From the NCBI GenBank assembly GCA_035526335.1, contig DATLCN010000006.1, positions 1-7,967 of the forward strand: DNA of 7,967 nt, read 5' to 3'. This document shows positions 6,241 to 7,967 of this stretch, in pieces. The notes beneath the pieces are model-generated. The model had not been told where the DNA came from and searched no databases. It saw nothing but the letters and a program-made list of their open reading frames with translations. Position 1 is the first letter of the stretch. Each line of letters starts with the position of its first letter. A program made the translations under genes and the position numbers. Source of the DNA: GCA-2861595 sp035526335 (lineage in GTDB: Bacteria; Actinomycetota; Acidimicrobiia; Acidimicrobiales; GCA-2861595).

Positions 6241-7101
6241 CTACTCCACCTTGAACTCGGCGACCATCCCCTTCACGGCGTGGGGCTGGCCATCGGGAGC
6301 GGAGATGAAGCAGGCCATGGCGAAGGTTCCCGGCGTGAGATCGGCGTTGAGCACCGCTTTCCCTCCCGGTGCCGCCGTCGAGCTTGTCCCGAGGTCGCTT
6401 TCGATCCCCTCTCCAGGCTCCGCAATGAATGCCTGCTGGGCGCTTGCCCCCGGCTTGAGCTTGGCAACGACCATGGAGTGCTCCTCGCCGCCGGCGTTCT
6501 CCATAATGAGCGCGGTCGCACCCGTCTTCATTGTGGCGGGAACCTCGAAGGCGTACTCCTTGGCCACGACATCGACGATTGCGGCGCCGGGTGCCGGCTC
6601 TTGGGCCGGCACCTCGTCTTCCTCGTCGCTGGCGCATTTGTCCAGGCCGTACGCCGCTGCCTTGGCGTTGAAGGAGATGAAGGGATCAACCTGGACCTTG
6701 GCCGCTTCCTCTTCGCTCGCGGCCGCCTTCTGGAATGCCTTCAGGGCCTTGTTGCCCTCGGCCAAGATGGCGTTGAACTCGTCCTTGTCGGCCTTGGGAG
6801 GGTTCAGCTCGCTGAGGTCAGCCAGGGCGGTCCCGATGAACGGGCTCGACTTCCTGACCCACGTCTGCATCTCGGCCGGGTCGGGGTCACCATCTGCGAA
6901 CGCCTCTTCTTCGAACCCAGCAGTCTCGTTGTCGACCCGCTCGCAGATGGCGTTGCCTCGCTTGATGAGCTCAGCCTTGGAAAGGGCCCCGTCGGCCTGC
7001 CCGCACGCCGCCAGCACGGCGATCAAAACGAACGCACCTGCCAAGAGCCATCGCCCTCCTGCCGGCACAGAAGTCGCATCGTCGCTGTCCGGTGTCGTCA
7101 T
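6241..7101 (-). CDS. Lipoprotein with C-terminal cupredoxin-like domain
   Basis: The 286-residue protein opens with a signal peptide (hydrophobic residues 18-32) ending in the lipobox LAAC, so Cys33 should be lipidated and the protein anchored outside the membrane. Residues 40-156 form a helical domain, starting LSKAELIKRGNAICERV and ending GLDKCAS; Cys53 and Cys156 could form a disulfide. An acidic, proline-rich linker (157-173) leads to a cupredoxin-like beta domain (174-286). It shows His208 in GGEEHSMVV and the C-terminal loop ACFISAPDGQPHAVKGM with Cys264, His274 and Met279. This is a full type 1 copper ligand set, with C-x9-H-x4-M spacing close to the C-x8-H-x4-M loop of copper nitrite reductases. 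Copper binding and electron transfer or copper handling are therefore inferred. ATG 7101 is preceded by a weak GAGAAACC site. It converges on the DUF1326 gene and is not in its operon. Confidence 0.78.
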   Translation of the reverse strand: MTTPDSDDATSVPAGGRWLLAGAFVLIAVLAACGQADGALSKAELIKRGNAICERVDNETAGFEEEAFADGDPDPAEMQTWVRKSSPFIGTALADLSELNPPKADKDEFNAILAEGNKALKAFQKAAASEEEAAKVQVDPFISFNAKAAAYGLDKCASDEEDEVPAQEPAPGAAIVDVVAKEYAFEVPATMKTGATALIMENAGGEEHSMVVAKLKPGASAQQAFIAEPGEGIESDLGTSSTAAPGGKAVLNADLTPGTFAMACFISAPDGQPHAVKGMVAEFKVE

Positions 7102-7198
7102 GGTTTCTCGATTCTCATCCGCGGCGACAACGCGTCGGGTTCATCAGAACGGTACGGGATTGCACTGGCCGACAAGCCAGGGCTGACCACTTCGTACG

Positions 7199-7210
7199 AC
7201 GGTGCACCGT
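7199..7210. repeat. Perfect 12-bp palindrome ACGGTGCACCGT
   Basis: ACGGTGCACCGT reads identically on both strands. It lies 98 bases before the minus-strand start of the cupredoxin-like lipoprotein. That position suits a dimeric repressor or activator site, but no regulator gene is visible to pair it with. Confidence 0.35.
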
Positions 7211-7504
7211 GCGCTGCCCACCAGGTAAGCACGTGTCCTGACCGTGGTGGTAGCCCCACCCGCCAACGAACGCCACCGGGCCGGTGGTAGCACGGAGGCG
7301 GCCCGGCTCCTCTCGTCTCTGCCTCGCGCCGTGGGCGATGAACCGTGGCACAGGTGCCGGTCGCTGCCGGCGCCGTCGTGACCACAGTCAGCGTTAAGGG
7401 ACAGGCAGGATTTTTGTGACCCGTCGCCGTCTTCAGGCGTTCTGACGTGCCTCAGCGGCGACTGTCGGGCACCCTGTTGGATGCGTCAGCCGCGTCTTCG
7501 CCCG

Positions 7505-7533
7505 TGCGCAGCTTGGCCAGCTTCAGCTGCGCA
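7505..7533. repeat. 9-bp inverted repeat, likely hairpin
   Basis: TGCGCAGCT at 7505-7513 pairs perfectly with AGCTGCGCA at 7525-7533 over an 11-base loop. No T-run follows. It lies just outside the presumed IS21-like end, so it may be a terminator, an insertion-associated structure, or unrelated. Confidence 0.35.
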
Positions 7534-7559
7534 GTGGGGCTTCGCTATCTCTGCCTCGC

Positions 7560-7695
7560 TGGTGGCCGGGAAAAGTCCCCACCCTCACCCTGAAGCATCC
7601 ACCCGATGTGTCCCCCGGCCGGTGACGGTGGCGGTGCCTAACCAACACCGACACCGACCAGGGGACGACCCCAATTGAGATCAGTGAGGAACCGC
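7560..7695 (+). mobile_element. Possible left end of an IS21-like element
   Basis: The sequence before the transposase fragment contains TGGCCGGGAAAAGTCCCCACC around 7563-7583 and a related GTGTCCCCCGGCC further in (7608-7620). IS21-like elements begin with TG and carry short repeated motifs of this GGCC/AAAAGTCCCC kind ahead of istA, so this stretch is a plausible left terminus with its leader. The assignment rests on recall of such ends and on the downstream transposase match. The exact boundary and any target duplication cannot be fixed. Confidence 0.3.
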
Positions 7696-7770
7696 ATGGA
7701 CATCAACGCCGCCTACCGCGAGGTGGGCACCTACCGAGGTGCCGCAGAGATCTGCGGCACCACCGACAAG
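7696..7770 (+). pseudogene. IS21-type transposase (IstA) N-terminal fragment
   Basis: ATG 7696, preceded by GTGAGGA, opens MDINAAYREVGTYRGAAEIC followed by GTTDK. This closely resembles the start of actinobacterial IS21 transposases, where a VGTYRGAA-x-ICGTT helix-turn-helix is followed by KTV. After residue 25 the likeness stops. The frame remains open but the residues no longer fit, and at 7847 an unrelated gene starts in another frame. The element is therefore a truncated, inactive remnant, with only the DNA-binding start of about a 400-500 residue protein present. Confidence 0.55.
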
Positions 7771-7846
7771 CCCCGTGGCGCACACCGGCAATGGACGACC
7801 GGAGACGGTAGCCTCGCTTCTTGGGTACAACCGAGAGGGGAATGCT

Positions 7847-7967
7847 ATGGGATCGGCCGCAGACATAGTCCGGCGTGTAACCGACGAAGCGTTCATGGGC
7901 GGCAACGTCGAAGTAGTCGACGAGCTGTTCGCCGACAACTTCGTGAGTCACGACCCGCCTCCAGGGA
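7847..7967 (+). CDS. SnoaL-like / ester cyclase family protein, N-terminal part
   Basis: ATG 7847, with GAGAGGGGA at 7832-7840 as ribosome site, opens 40 codons to the window end. After a short helix the peptide reads NVEVVDELFADNFVSHDPPP, the characteristic first-strand region of SnoaL-type proteins (usually VVDEL-ADFVDHDP-PG), which are about 130-150 residues and bind or cyclise small ligands. It is a different subfamily from the NTF2-like protein at 2370-2756. It lies directly after the cut transposase fragment, so its promoter may lie in the IS remnant. Its substrate cannot be told from this part. Confidence 0.7.
   Translation, partial: MGSAADIVRRVTDEAFMGGNVEVVDELFADNFVSHDPPPG

Larger units (their letters stand above)
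7102..7559. other. Non-coding stretch upstream of the lipoprotein gene
   Basis: No gene is supported here. The part nearest 7101 should hold the lipoprotein promoter on the minus strand, but no clear -35/-10 pair stands out. A perfect 12-bp palindrome lies at 7199-7210 and a 9-bp inverted repeat at 7505-7533. The rest is GC-rich sequence with short frames only. Confidence 0.4.

Noticed and set aside
5774..6637. 287-codon minus-strand open frame
   Set aside because: It overlaps the 3' part of the lipoprotein gene in another frame and is arginine-rich throughout; only a short segment near 6000-6110 looks at all coding.
6136..7290. Plus-strand open frames of 384 and 320 codons
   Set aside because: They overlap the lipoprotein gene on the other strand, which has a signal peptide, lipobox and copper ligands; the plus-strand products lack any recognisable motif.
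1..7967. CRISPR arrays, tRNA or rRNA genes
   Set aside because: No regularly spaced repeats, cloverleaf-like sequences or rRNA signatures were seen on either strand.

Overview
The window is a high-GC bacterial segment. Its codon use, dense GC hairpins, weak Shine-Dalgarno sites and gene content suggest an actinobacterium or similar high-GC environmental lineage; this is inference, as there is no marker gene. About half is confidently coding. The rest is gene-poor sequence with broken frames and IS debris, so this is an accessory or decaying region rather than a core operon.

Left part (1-2756). A clipped, unrecognised minus-strand reading frame at 1-107 is followed by about 950 bases without a convincing gene. 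Next come two minus-strand genes: a SnoaL/NTF2-like protein (2756-2370) and a flavoprotein disulfide reductase related to flavocytochrome c sulfide dehydrogenase and sulfide:quinone reductase (2208-1063). It keeps two cysteines where that family has its redox disulfide.

Middle (2757-5640). A divergent intergenic region carries an 8-bp inverted repeat. It leads to a very strong ribosome binding site that serves only a 12-codon ORF, overlapped by the open frame of a small two-helix membrane protein. Then comes the core of the window on the plus strand: a DUF1326 gene broken by three single-base indels, a DUF2182 polytopic membrane protein that follows within a few bases, and a second, intact DUF1326 gene. 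Both DUF1326 proteins begin with a four-cysteine cluster. DUF2182 has a Met-rich helix and Cys/His motifs, and is classed as a predicted metal-binding membrane protein.

Right part (5641-7967). After 600 bases without a recognisable gene, a minus-strand lipoprotein (7101-6241) carries a C-terminal cupredoxin-like domain with a plausible complete type 1 copper ligand set. Its upstream side is non-coding with palindromes. It is followed by what looks like the left end and first 25 codons of an IS21-like transposase, cut off just before a second SnoaL-type gene that runs off the window.

Working hypothesis: the Cys-rich DUF1326 pair, the Met/Cys-rich DUF2182 membrane protein and the outward-facing cupredoxin-like lipoprotein could form a metal (possibly copper) or thiol-redox handling module, with the flavoprotein as a possible electron-transfer partner. 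The adjacency and motifs are visible; the shared function is inference.
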